Source: Chloroflexota bacterium (GTDB lineage: Bacteria; Chloroflexota; Limnocylindria; Limnocylindrales; CSP1-4). Taken from it: a DNA stretch of 28,264 nt. Where the stretch lies: the NCBI GenBank assembly GCA_021812735.1, contig JAKAMV010000026.1, forward strand, positions 1 through 28,264, written 5' to 3'. The notes beneath the pieces were generated by a model. That model saw nothing but the letters and a program-made list of their open reading frames with translations, was not told where the DNA came from and made no database searches. The translations under genes and the position numbers were made by a program. Below, piece by piece: positions 21,670-28,264 of this stretch (within the stretch, counting starts at the first letter, position 1; each line of letters opens with the position of its first letter).

Positions 21670-22899
21670 TCACTCCCGCGGCATCAGACCCCGACTCTTG
21701 CCGCGTCCGGGGTCAAGTTGGTCGGCGCCGAGCAGCTTCCGCCGCTCGCGCTGAGAGAAGCGGGACCGGGCGCCATCGGCGGAGAAGTCTCGAGCGCCCG
21801 CATCGAGGTGAGGCACAGGTGGCCGCGCTTCCGTGCAGAGACGCGCCTCACTGGCCCTCGGTGACCGACAAATGCCCTCGAGCAGCTGGAGGTATGCAAG
21901 CACTGAGTGGGAAGCGACTGCCTCAAGCACAAGGTGTGGGACCGCAGCTAGCGCCAGGTCCATCGCCCGCTCGAGTTCTGTGGCCGCCTGCGAGCGTTGA
22001 CGGTCGAGCGCGACGGCCCACTTGGCCGGATGGTAGCGGGCCAGCATCGAGAGGCCGAAGAGCAGTGCCCACCACGTCATCAGCGCAAAGGGCGGCGCCT
22101 CGGCGCCACTCAACGCAGGCCGCAACCAGCGACGCCCGGCCCAACGGTATTGCGGCACGATGGCATCAAGCGTATCCCGCGTCGTCCGGAGCGGACCGAT
22201 CGGAGACTGCTCGCGCAGCAGCACGCACAGCGAGTCCCCAGCCGCTGTCGGCCAGCGCTCGATGTACTCGCCCCCTCCCGAGATCGGCGGCAGCCGGTAG
22301 CCCGCTTGGGCCGCCGCCGGGTATCGCAGCAGCAGCGCCTTGACGTCCTCCGGGGATGTGGCCGCGTCGCGGTCGATCGCTATCCCCACGCGGAGCCACC
22401 GGAATCCGTCTATCGGGAGCCGCTCGGGATCGGGACCAGGAAGAGGCTCGACGTACAGCGCGCGGAGATACTCATTGCCCCGCAGCATCGGAATGCTCAG
22501 TTCGGGAAGCGACGCCATCAGCGCGCCGAGCGGTGCCGGCTGGGCGAGTGCCGGTGACCGAGTGGCCACGGCCACTGCCTGGAACCAACCGTCCTCGCGC
22601 GGCGAAACCAACCACTCGAAGGGATCCTCGGAACACAGGTCCTCGTCGCGAACCCGCAAGCCGTGCCGGGAAGCCGGCTCGCCGCCGCGGCACGCGACAA
22701 TCGCCCGGCCCGCCTGTGCGAGCGCGTAGAAGAGGGGCAACGGGCGTGCAGCGTAGCCCGTAGCCTCGGCGGCGTGCAGCAGCTCCTCAAACTGCTGGAG
22801 GGCCGCGCGATAGATAGCGCCTCGCTGAGGGTCGGCTGTCGCCCCACCAGGAGGACTCACCAGCGACGCTCGCAGCCAGTACAGCACGTTGCTGATCAT
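21670..22899 (-). CDS. YaaC-like protein
   Basis: A 409-residue protein of unknown function resembling the YaaC family. The recognisable part is the C-terminal core segment FALMTWWALLFGLSMLARYHPAKWAVAL (positions about 280-307; key residues the WW, LSMLARYHP and W), followed by PHLVLEAVASHSVLAYLQLLEG. After that, about 65 residues rich in Arg, Ser and Pro have no counterpart I know and may be read-through of a lost stop. The start at 22899 (ATG ATC AGC) lacks a clear ribosome binding site. It is not connected by operon structure to the catabolic locus. Function unknown. Confidence 0.7.
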   Translation of the reverse strand: MISNVLYWLRASLVSPPGGATADPQRGAIYRAALQQFEELLHAAEATGYAARPLPLFYALAQAGRAIVACRGGEPASRHGLRVRDEDLCSEDPFEWLVSPREDGWFQAVAVATRSPALAQPAPLGALMASLPELSIPMLRGNEYLRALYVEPLPGPDPERLPIDGFRWLRVGIAIDRDAATSPEDVKALLLRYPAAAQAGYRLPPISGGGEYIERWPTAAGDSLCVLLREQSPIGPLRTTRDTLDAIVPQYRWAGRRWLRPALSGAEAPPFALMTWWALLFGLSMLARYHPAKWAVALDRQRSQAATELERAMDLALAAVPHLVLEAVASHSVLAYLQLLEGICRSPRASEARLCTEARPPVPHLDAGARDFSADGARSRFSQRERRKLLGADQLDPGRGKSRGLMPRE

Positions 22900-23012
22900 C
22901 GCAGCGGTGCCACTCGTCGTCTCGCAGACATCGCAGCGGGCCGCGCCGCGGTGTTGTTGGCGCCAACCGACTGCGAGGGCTCATCATCCCGCGGCCTGGC
23001 TCGCGGGGGGAC

Positions 23013-23014
23013 TA
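23013..23014. repeat. TA target-site copy, left flank of IS630
   Basis: TA directly outside the left inverted repeat. The matching TA is at 24215-24216. IS630/Tc1-mariner elements insert at TA and duplicate it. Confidence 0.65.
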
Positions 23015-23044
23015 GTACGCCGATTCGCAAGTCGCGCGACGCAA
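23015..23044 (+). repeat. Left terminal inverted repeat of IS630-family element
   Basis: Thirty bases beginning GTACGCCG and containing GCGCGACG. Against the inverted right end it differs by four C/T changes and two single-base gaps. All substitutions are transitions. Confidence 0.8.
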
Positions 23045-23047
23045 CGC

Positions 23048-24149
23048 TCATGCAGCCAGGGCCGGCTGGGTCAGGGCGGCCAGGACCCGGTGCAGGTCGA
23101 GCCGGGTGAAGCGCCACTCGAACGGGGTGGCGATCGCGCTGTAGCGCCGGCCGAACGCCGTGAGCGTGGCGGCGAGCTCGTCGAGCGAGGCGAAGTCCGT
23201 GGGATCGAGGACCTTGCGCTGGACGACACTGAAGTAGAGCTCGACCTGGTTGAGCCAGGACGCGTGGACCGGCGTGTGGACGACGCGGATCTGCGGCCAG
23301 CGCTCGCGCAGGCGGATCTCGGTCCGCTCGCCGCGATGGGACGAGCCGTTGTCCACGACCCAGAACACCCGGTGCGCGCTCGCGTACGGCTCAGCGCTCA
23401 TGACCTGGTCCACGAGCCGCCCGAAAGGCTCGATGCCGGTCGTTCGCTCGGCGCGATCGAACACCTGGGCGCGGTGGACGTCCCAGGCGGCGAGGTAGGC
23501 GAGCGTGCCGCCGCGCACGTACTCGTGCTCGACCCGGGCGCCGCGCCCGGGCCCCGATGGCCGTCTCCTCGTCGGCACAGATGACGTACTCGTCGGGTCG
23601 GAGCGACGTGCCCTCGAAGCGCCCAGCGTAGAGATCGAGGACGCGCCCGGCCTTGCGCTCGAACTCAGGGTCGCGCGGGAAGAGCCAGCTCCGGTACGTC
23701 CAGGGCTTGAGGCATCCTCGGACAGCCAGCGCCAGACGGTCGTGAGACGGATCGCTTCGACGATCTCGCGTTCGACCGCCGCTCGGGCGATGTCGGCGAC
23801 CGAGAGCCTGGCGAGCGGCAGCCCGAGATCAGCCGGCCGCTCGCAGGCGAGGGCCTTGATCTCGACCACCACCCGAGGGGGGAAAGGTCCGCGGCCGGCC
23901 AGACCGCGGGCGATCGGCGAGGCCCTCTGCGCGATCCTCGAAGAACCGCTTGCGCCAGCGGCTCACGGTCGTGCGCACCGTGCCGAGCCGCTCGGCGATC
24001 TCGTCGTTGCGCAGCCCGTCGGCTGCGAGCACGACGATCTGGGCCCGAAACGCATCGCGTTTGGCCGCCGTCTGGCGACGAGTTCGGCGTTCCAGGTCGG
24101 ATCGCTCCTCGGGCGTCAGCTCGATCCGGTATGGGCTCCGTCTGGACAT
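23048..24149 (-). pseudogene. IS630-family transposase, frameshifted
   Basis: The reading starts at ATG 24149 (MSRRSPYRIELTPEERSDLE) with a helix-turn-helix RLGTVRTTVSRWRKRF, and ends at 23048. The DDE residues can be found: D in ICADEET, D in VFWVVDNGSSH, E in ASWLNQVELYFS. The protein is not in one frame. A run of six G (23877-23882) adds one base, since five would join TFPP to VVVEIKALAC. One base is missing near 23710 (SEDA then KPWTYRSW in the next frame). The frame returns near 23550 before RVEHEYVRGG, where some residues also seem lost. Either the element is dead or the assembly has indels. Programmed frameshifting could explain one shift at most. Confidence 0.85.
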
Positions 24150-24184
24150 CGGCTCCTCCTCGCGGAGGATCGTAGCTGCGACTC

Positions 24185-24214
24185 TTACGTCGCGCAACTT
24201 ACAAACGGCTGTAC
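24185..24214 (-). repeat. Right terminal inverted repeat of IS630-family element
   Basis: Read inward on the minus strand it begins GTACAGCCG and contains GCGCGACG, matching the left end over 30 bases. It lies 35 bases upstream of the transposase start codon and so probably overlaps the transposase promoter. Confidence 0.8.
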
Positions 24215-24216
24215 TA
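24215..24216. repeat. TA target-site copy, right flank of IS630
   Basis: TA directly outside the right inverted repeat, partner of the TA at 23013-23014. Confidence 0.65.
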
Positions 24217-24257
24217 GTTCCACAGGCCTCGCGCGAATCGATCTGCGGGGACAAGCG

Positions 24258-25007
24258 TCAGCGGTGTGCCGCGCCCTTGTCGGCAGTGGCGAGGGTTTCG
24301 GTCAGCCGCGTCCGCGCGGACTCCATGTGGAGCCGCATCGCCGCCGCGGCGGCCGTAGGGTCGCCAGCCCTGATCGCGTCGAAGACTGGCACGTGCTCCA
24401 TGTAGGACCGATGCGTGCTGGGCTCCGAAGCCGAGACCCGCGTTATCCACACGCGGAGCAGCGATCGGATGCTGACGATTGTCCCGAATAGGACGGTGTT
24501 CCCCGAGGCCTCGGCGATCGCGAGGTGGAATGCGAGGTCGGCCTCGTTGAACGCGTCGCCGGGTACCGTCTCGTTCGACATCTCCTCGAGGTGGGCGGCC
24601 ATCTCTCCGAGTTCGGTTTCGGTGCGGCGGCCCGCAGCGAGCTCGGCGAGGGCGACCTCGATGTACGCCCGCGCCTCGATGAGGTCGAGGGTCGTGTGTT
24701 CACCGAGCAGGAGGCCCCACTCGATGGCCTGGGGCAGGAGGCTCGACTCGGGCTGACGGAGATACGTTCCGTCCCCTTGCCGCGCCTCGACGATGCCCAG
24801 CATGAGAAGGGGCCTGAGCGCGTCACGTACGGCAGAGCGGCCGACACCGAGTTGCGAGGCCAGCTGCCGCTCTGATGGGATTCGTTCCCCGGCCTTGACG
24901 TTGCCTGACAGGAAGTAGTCAAGCAGGCGTCGGGCGACCTCCGTGGATGGCGCCTCACGGGGCGCCATCGGCTCAAGGACCGGCGTCGCGACCCTCGGGC
25001 GAGCCAT
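24258..25007 (-). CDS. GntR-family transcriptional regulator, FadR/FCD subfamily
   Basis: A 249-residue regulator. The winged helix-turn-helix spans residues 24-84, with the classical GERIPSERQLASQLGV and GRSAVRDALRPL, and a wing EARQGDGTYL. The FCD domain has its metal-site residues D157, H161, H205 and H227. ATG 25007 has AGGGAG upstream. It is divergent from the hydroxypyruvate isomerase / GarR pair, and the shared 128-base gap contains a 28-bp palindrome of FadR-operator type. It is therefore the likely regulator of that pair, probably responding to a small organic acid such as glyoxylate or glycolate (inference). It is clearly a different regulator from the one at 1654-2412: longer N-terminus and a different apparent site. 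Confidence 0.92.
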   Translation of the reverse strand: MARPRVATPVLEPMAPREAPSTEVARRLLDYFLSGNVKAGERIPSERQLASQLGVGRSAVRDALRPLLMLGIVEARQGDGTYLRQPESSLLPQAIEWGLLLGEHTTLDLIEARAYIEVALAELAAGRRTETELGEMAAHLEEMSNETVPGDAFNEADLAFHLAIAEASGNTVLFGTIVSIRSLLRVWITRVSASEPSTHRSYMEHVPVFDAIRAGDPTAAAAAMRLHMESARTRLTETLATADKGAAHR

Positions 25008-25035
25008 GGCTTCTCCCTGTCTACGTGTTTCCTAG

Positions 25036-25063
25036 ATGGTACACTGGTCGACCAGTCGACCAT
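25036..25063. promoter_or_regulatory. FadR-type GntR operator, 28-bp palindrome
   Basis: The centre is the perfect palindrome TGGTCGACCA (25045-25054). Outer arms ATGGT (25036-25040) and ACCAT (25059-25063) extend the dyad, with only two unpaired positions per side. TGGT-N2-ACCA is close to the established FadR/LldR-type consensus TGGT-N(1-3)-ACCA. It lies between the divergent regulator and the isomerase gene, allowing control of both. Confidence 0.75.
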
Positions 25064-25134
25064 ACTGCCCGTCCGCACGGCCTTCCGGGCAACCGAAGGT
25101 CGGCGCGACCGGACTTGCCAGTTGGAGTGTAGCG

Positions 25135-25953
25135 ATGCGCCCAGTCGTGAACCTGTCGATCGTCTTCCAGCGGTTGCCGTTCCTGGAGCGGTTCGACGCG
25201 GCGTCGCGGGCCGGGTTCGACCTCGTCGAGTTCTGGTGGCCACGCGCGGAGTTCGAGGCGGGACTCACCGAGGACCAACTGGTCAATGCGGTCACCCGCT
25301 CGGGCGTAGCGGTCGAGATGCTCAATTTCGACGGCGGCAACATGCCGGCCGGCGATCGCGGCTTGGCAGGCCTTCCCGACCGTGCCGCCGAATTCCGGAC
25401 CAATGTGCCACGGGCGCTCGCGCTCGCAGATCGGCTCGGCTGCAAGAAGCTCAACGCGCTCGCCGGCAAGACGGTGGATTCGATCCAGCCCGAGGCCCAG
25501 CGCGCCCTGTTGCAGCAGTCGATTGTCTTCGCCGCCGACGTGGCAGCCGCCACCGGCAAGACCGTGCTGGTCGAGCCGCTCAATCCCGCGGAGACACCCG
25601 GGTATCTGCTCCCGTCCGTGACGTCCGCGCTCGACCTGATCGCCGCCGTCGAGCGACCGAACGTGAAGGTCCAGTTCGACGTCTACCACGTCGCCCGGGC
25701 AGGCGACGACCCGGTCTCCGCCATCGGCCGGTCCGCGGGGCACATCGGGCACGTCCAGATCGCCGACCTCCCCGGCCGGCACGAGCCCGGAACGGGCAAC
25801 CTGCCGTTGGACACGATCTTCGCGGCGCTCATGGATGCTGGGTATGCCGGCGAGGTCGGCCTTGAGTACATCCCGACCAACCTCGACGCCCCGGACTTCG
25901 GGTATGTCGCGAGGCTCAGGCAGGTCCTGGCGTCGGCAACCGCGGCCAGTTGA
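25135..25953 (+). CDS. hyi: Hydroxypyruvate isomerase family protein (Hyi/OtnI-like)
   Basis: A 272-residue xylose-isomerase-like TIM barrel. Family features are the N-terminal NLSIVFQRLPFLERFDAA, MLNFDGGNMPAGDRGLAGLP (the Hyi-typical substrate loop near residue 70), and the metal residues E147 (LVEPLNP), D182 with H185 (FDVYHV), H206-Q208 (GHVQIAD) and E244 (VGLEYIP). Hyi interconverts hydroxypyruvate and tartronate semialdehyde; OtnI does the same with 2-oxo-tetronates. Location directly before a tartronate-semialdehyde reductase favours the Hyi role. ATG 25135 has GGAG eight bases upstream. No glyoxylate carboligase is in the window. Confidence 0.88.
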   Translation: MRPVVNLSIVFQRLPFLERFDAASRAGFDLVEFWWPRAEFEAGLTEDQLVNAVTRSGVAVEMLNFDGGNMPAGDRGLAGLPDRAAEFRTNVPRALALADRLGCKKLNALAGKTVDSIQPEAQRALLQQSIVFAADVAAATGKTVLVEPLNPAETPGYLLPSVTSALDLIAAVERPNVKVQFDVYHVARAGDDPVSAIGRSAGHIGHVQIADLPGRHEPGTGNLPLDTIFAALMDAGYAGEVGLEYIPTNLDAPDFGYVARLRQVLASATAAS

Positions 25954-25966
25954 GGAGGACACCGCT

Positions 25967-26875
25967 ATGGGCGAGAAACGCACCCGCATCGGCCTGGTCG
26001 GCCTGGGGATCATGGGTCGACCGATGGCTCGCAACCTGCTCAACGCCGGCCACCCACTCGTCGTGCACGACATCAACCGGGACGCCGTCGCCGAGCTTGC
26101 CGCCGCGGGCGCCGAGCCAGCAGCATCCGCTCGCGAGGTCGCGGCGACGACCGACGTCCTGATTACCATGCTCCCGGACTCTCCGGAAGTGCGTGACGCC
26201 TACGCAGGGCCCGGCGGTGCGTTCGAGGCGATCCGGCCAGGCTGGCTGGCGATCGACATGAGCTCGATCTCTCCGCGCGTCGCACGAGAGCTTGCCGAGC
26301 GCGCAGGCGCGGGTGGCGCCATGATGCTCGACGCTCCGGTGAGCGGGGGCGACAAGGGCGCCATCGCCGGCACCCTTTCGATCATGGTCGGTGGCTCCGA
26401 GGAGGCGTTCGACCGGGCGCAGCTCATCTTCGAAGTGCTCGGGAAGACGATCGTGCACGTGGGACCGGCGGGGGCAGGCCAGGTCGTCAAGGTCTGCAAC
26501 CAGGTCGTGGTCGCGGTCGTCATCGAGGCCCTATCCGAGGCCCTGGTTCTGGGCGCCAAGGCCGGCGTCGAACCCGACCGGATCCTTGATGTCCTCCAGG
26601 GCGGGTTGGCGGCCACCAAGGTTGCGGAGCTGCGCCGAACCAACATGCTCGAGGGCAAGTTCAACCCGGGCTTTCGTATCCGGCTGCACCTCAAGGACCT
26701 GCGGAATGCCCTCGACCTCGCCCGAGAGATCGGGGTCACACTGCCGGCGACAGCCGACGTCGAGCAACTCATGGTGGCGGCTCGCACGGCTGGTCGGGGA
26801 GAGTACGACCACTCGGGCCTGCTCACCGTGATCGAGGACCTCGCCCACTACCGGGTGTCGGGTGCCAAGGGCTGA
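25967..26875 (+). CDS. garR: 2-hydroxy-3-oxopropionate (tartronate semialdehyde) reductase, second copy
   Basis: A 302-residue beta-hydroxyacid dehydrogenase. It has Rossmann GLGIMG at 12-17, DAPVSGGDKGA at 122-132 and catalytic K175 in GAGQVVKVCNQ. It reduces tartronate semialdehyde to D-glycerate, completing the hydroxypyruvate route started by the preceding isomerase. ATG 25967 has GAGGAGG, which overlaps the stop codon of the isomerase gene (TGAGGAGG), so translation is coupled. It is very similar along its whole length to the product of 3643-4560, including the run GPAGAGQVVKVCNQVVVAVV, pointing to a fairly recent duplication or two acquisitions from related sources. Confidence 0.93.
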   Translation: MGEKRTRIGLVGLGIMGRPMARNLLNAGHPLVVHDINRDAVAELAAAGAEPAASAREVAATTDVLITMLPDSPEVRDAYAGPGGAFEAIRPGWLAIDMSSISPRVARELAERAGAGGAMMLDAPVSGGDKGAIAGTLSIMVGGSEEAFDRAQLIFEVLGKTIVHVGPAGAGQVVKVCNQVVVAVVIEALSEALVLGAKAGVEPDRILDVLQGGLAATKVAELRRTNMLEGKFNPGFRIRLHLKDLRNALDLAREIGVTLPATADVEQLMVAARTAGRGEYDHSGLLTVIEDLAHYRVSGAKG

Positions 26876-26996
26876 CTGCTGGCTGCGATTGCAGGCCAAT
26901 CCGGTGACGCGTGCGGGGTTGATCGGCGGCTGCCCTGACAGGCACCGGTGTGGACGAGCCGGTTGGAGAACGTGCGACTGACCCGGGGAGGCGGAG

Positions 26997-27250
26997 GGAT
27001 CGGTATCCCACACGTCGACCTCGGCTCGTGGATGAACCAGATCGATTGCGTGGTTCGGCATCCTACCCGTGGGCGCTCTGCTGGGCAAGCGTCGGCTCGG
27101 TCAAGGGAGCGCATCGCCCAGCTCGGGCTGTTCACCGCCAACTGGAACGCCGGATCCAGCCCGACCACCTGGATCAAGACCGCCGACGAGATCTTCGCCA
27201 AGGCGGACCCCGAACGATCAACCACTTGTGTCGGACTTGTGGCCGGCTGA
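26997..27250 (+). pseudogene. IS630-family transposase remnant (C-terminal part, different lineage)
   Basis: An in-frame stretch contains LGSWMNQID, the region around the third catalytic residue (here D where E is usual), then RIAQLGLFTANWNAGSSPTTW and IKTADEIFAKADPERSTTC. The last piece matches the ending of IS630 transposases that finish in KTADEILAKA. Everything N-terminal to about 27000 is missing, and the part between the two motifs is degraded. It is not a copy of the element at 23015-24214, whose transposase ends differently. Confidence 0.7.
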
Positions 27251-27600
27251 CCGCCCTCACCGCCAGCGACCCGGATCGGCGGGCCGCGGAGGCGGCGCTC
27301 GACGGGCCGTACGTGGTGCGCACGTCGGTCACCGAGGAACGCCTCGACAGCGCGGCCGTGGTCGAGACGTACAAGCGCCTGTCCGCGGTCGAGCGCGACT
27401 TCCGGGCGCTCAAGGGCGACGACCTCGCCGTCCGGCCGATCTTCCACTGGCGGGAGGACCCGGACATGGACGGGCGCGGCCGCCAGCGCCTGTGCGCGAC
27501 GACCGCGCCCCTGGGCACGAATGCTCCGCCGCCGGGCACGAGAGCGCCATGGCCCGGGAGTCCCGGACGGTGCAGGTGCGCACCGGACCCGCGCAGCGCG
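27240..27600 (+). pseudogene. IS1634-like (IS4-group) transposase remnant
   Basis: The translation ALDGPYVVRTSV, then VVETYKRLSAVERDFRALKG and DDLAVRPIFHWRED matches the C-terminal DDE region of IS1634-type transposases, where VERDFRSLK carries the catalytic glutamate. After HWRED the expected RVRAHVFLCML is replaced by an unrelated frame, so the gene is broken there; the upstream two thirds are absent. It abuts the IS630 remnant directly and ends next to the glycyl-tRNA synthetase stop. Confidence 0.7.
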
Positions 27601-27608
27601 GGCCCGCG

Positions 27609-28264
27609 CTATGGCCGGACGGCGGCCATCCGGTCCAGGATGAGCTGCTTGACGCCCTCGAGCGGCACCCGCTCCTGGGTCATCGTGTCGCGGTCGCGCA
27701 CGGTCACCGCGCCGTCGTCGAGCGAGTCCACGTCGACGGTCACGCACCACGGTGTGCCGATCTCGTCCTGTCGGCGGTAGAGCTTGCCGATCGCGGCCGT
27801 GTCGTCGTAGACGGCCATCAGGTCGCGCTTGAGGTCGCCGAGCAGCCTGTGGCACAGGTCCACGATCTCGGGGCGCTTCTTGAGCAGCGGCAGCACCGCC
27901 ACCTTGTACGGCGCGAGCTCCGGGTGCAGCCCGAGGACCACGCGCTTCTCGCCGCGGACCTCCTCCTCGCGGTAGGCGTCAATCAGGAACGTGAACGCCG
28001 CGCGGTCCGCGCCCGCCGCCGTCTCCACGACCCACGGGATGAAGTGCTCGCCCGTCGCCTGGTCGAAGTACTCGAGGTTCTCGCCCGAGGCCCTGGCGTG
28101 GCTGCCCAGGTCGAAGTCGCCGCGGTTGTGGATCCCCTCGAGCTCCTTCCAGCCGAACGGGAAGCGGTACTCGACGTCGATCGCCTTCTTCGCGTAGTGC
28201 GCCAGCTCGTCGGGCGCGTGCTCGCGGAAGCGCAGGCGGGCCGGCGTCACGCCGTAGGCCTCGT
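27609..28264 (-). CDS. glyQS: Glycyl-tRNA synthetase, single-chain type, C-terminal part (cut by window edge)
   Basis: The last about 218 residues of the alpha2-type class II glycyl-tRNA synthetase. LEGIHNRGDFDLGSH belongs to the catalytic domain and YFDQATGEHFIPWVVETAAG to motif 3 surroundings. APYKVAVLPLLKKRPEI begins the anticodon-binding domain, which continues to DRMAAVRP. The frame is open through 28264, so the GTG at 28250 is not the start. It is a housekeeping gene charging tRNA-Gly, unrelated to the catabolic locus, and marks the chromosomal backbone to the right of the transposase remnants. Confidence 0.95.
   Translation of the reverse strand, partial: EAYGVTPARLRFREHAPDELAHYAKKAIDVEYRFPFGWKELEGIHNRGDFDLGSHARASGENLEYFDQATGEHFIPWVVETAAGADRAAFTFLIDAYREEEVRGEKRVVLGLHPELAPYKVAVLPLLKKRPEIVDLCHRLLGDLKRDLMAVYDDTAAIGKLYRRQDEIGTPWCVTVDVDSLDDGAVTVRDRDTMTQERVPLEGVKQLILDRMAAVRP

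Larger units (their letters stand above)
23015..24214. mobile_element. IS630-family insertion sequence, 1.2 kb, complete ends
   Basis: A 1200-base element bounded by 30-base imperfect inverted repeats (23015-23044 and 24185-24214) and flanked on both sides by TA. Size, ends and target are as expected for IS630. It contains one transposase gene on the minus strand, disrupted by frameshifts. It sits between the YaaC-like gene and the second GntR regulator without breaking either. Confidence 0.85.

Noticed and set aside
26848..27855. A 335-codon minus-strand open frame over the transposase remnants
   Set aside because: The opposite strand carries recognisable transposase motifs, while this frame shows only Arg/Pro/Ala-rich sequence and also overlaps glyQS.

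Overview
The window is high-GC, dense bacterial DNA. The lipoprotein with an Ala/Ser/Thr-rich linker after its lipobox, the single-chain glycyl-tRNA synthetase, and the many GTG/TTG starts with strong Shine-Dalgarno sequences fit an uncultured Chloroflexota (Limnocylindria-like) genome. That placement is inference. No rRNA, tRNA or CRISPR array was recognised.

Positions 1-21111 read as one catabolic locus. The minus strand carries, in transcription order: an M81 (MlrC-like) hydrolase; an enolase-superfamily enzyme; a stand-alone lipoyl domain; the alpha and beta subunits of a thiamine-dependent 2-oxoacid dehydrogenase E1; a second enolase-superfamily enzyme; a corrinoid protein; a UroD-fold methyltransferase; a CBM9-like protein; and an SDR. 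Further units follow: cupin, SMP-30 lactonase and second UroD-fold protein; then GarR-type reductase and transaldolase-like enzyme; then a class III aminotransferase and the first codons of a glycerate kinase. On the plus strand are a GntR/FCD regulator (1654-2412) and a sugar-type ABC importer (18062-21111). Dehydrogenase, lactonase, dehydratase, aldolase, tartronate-semialdehyde reductase and glycerate kinase form a plausible sugar-acid route to 2-phosphoglycerate. The corrinoid and UroD-fold genes add a methyl-transfer step, so the substrate may be an O-methylated sugar or sugar acid (hypothesis).

Four AT-rich dyads related to TGAT-N5-ATCA lie in the four upstream regions of this locus (near 1551, 4673, 7373 and 17964). 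They look like operators of one local regulon, probably under the GntR regulator at 1654-2412.

From 21112 rightwards the window is patchier. It holds a YaaC-like gene; a complete 1.2-kb IS630-family element with terminal inverted repeats, TA flanks and a frameshifted transposase; and a second FadR-type regulator facing a hydroxypyruvate isomerase and second GarR pair across a 28-bp palindrome. Two fused transposase remnants follow, and then the C-terminal part of glycyl-tRNA synthetase, a core gene that marks the edge of the accessory region.
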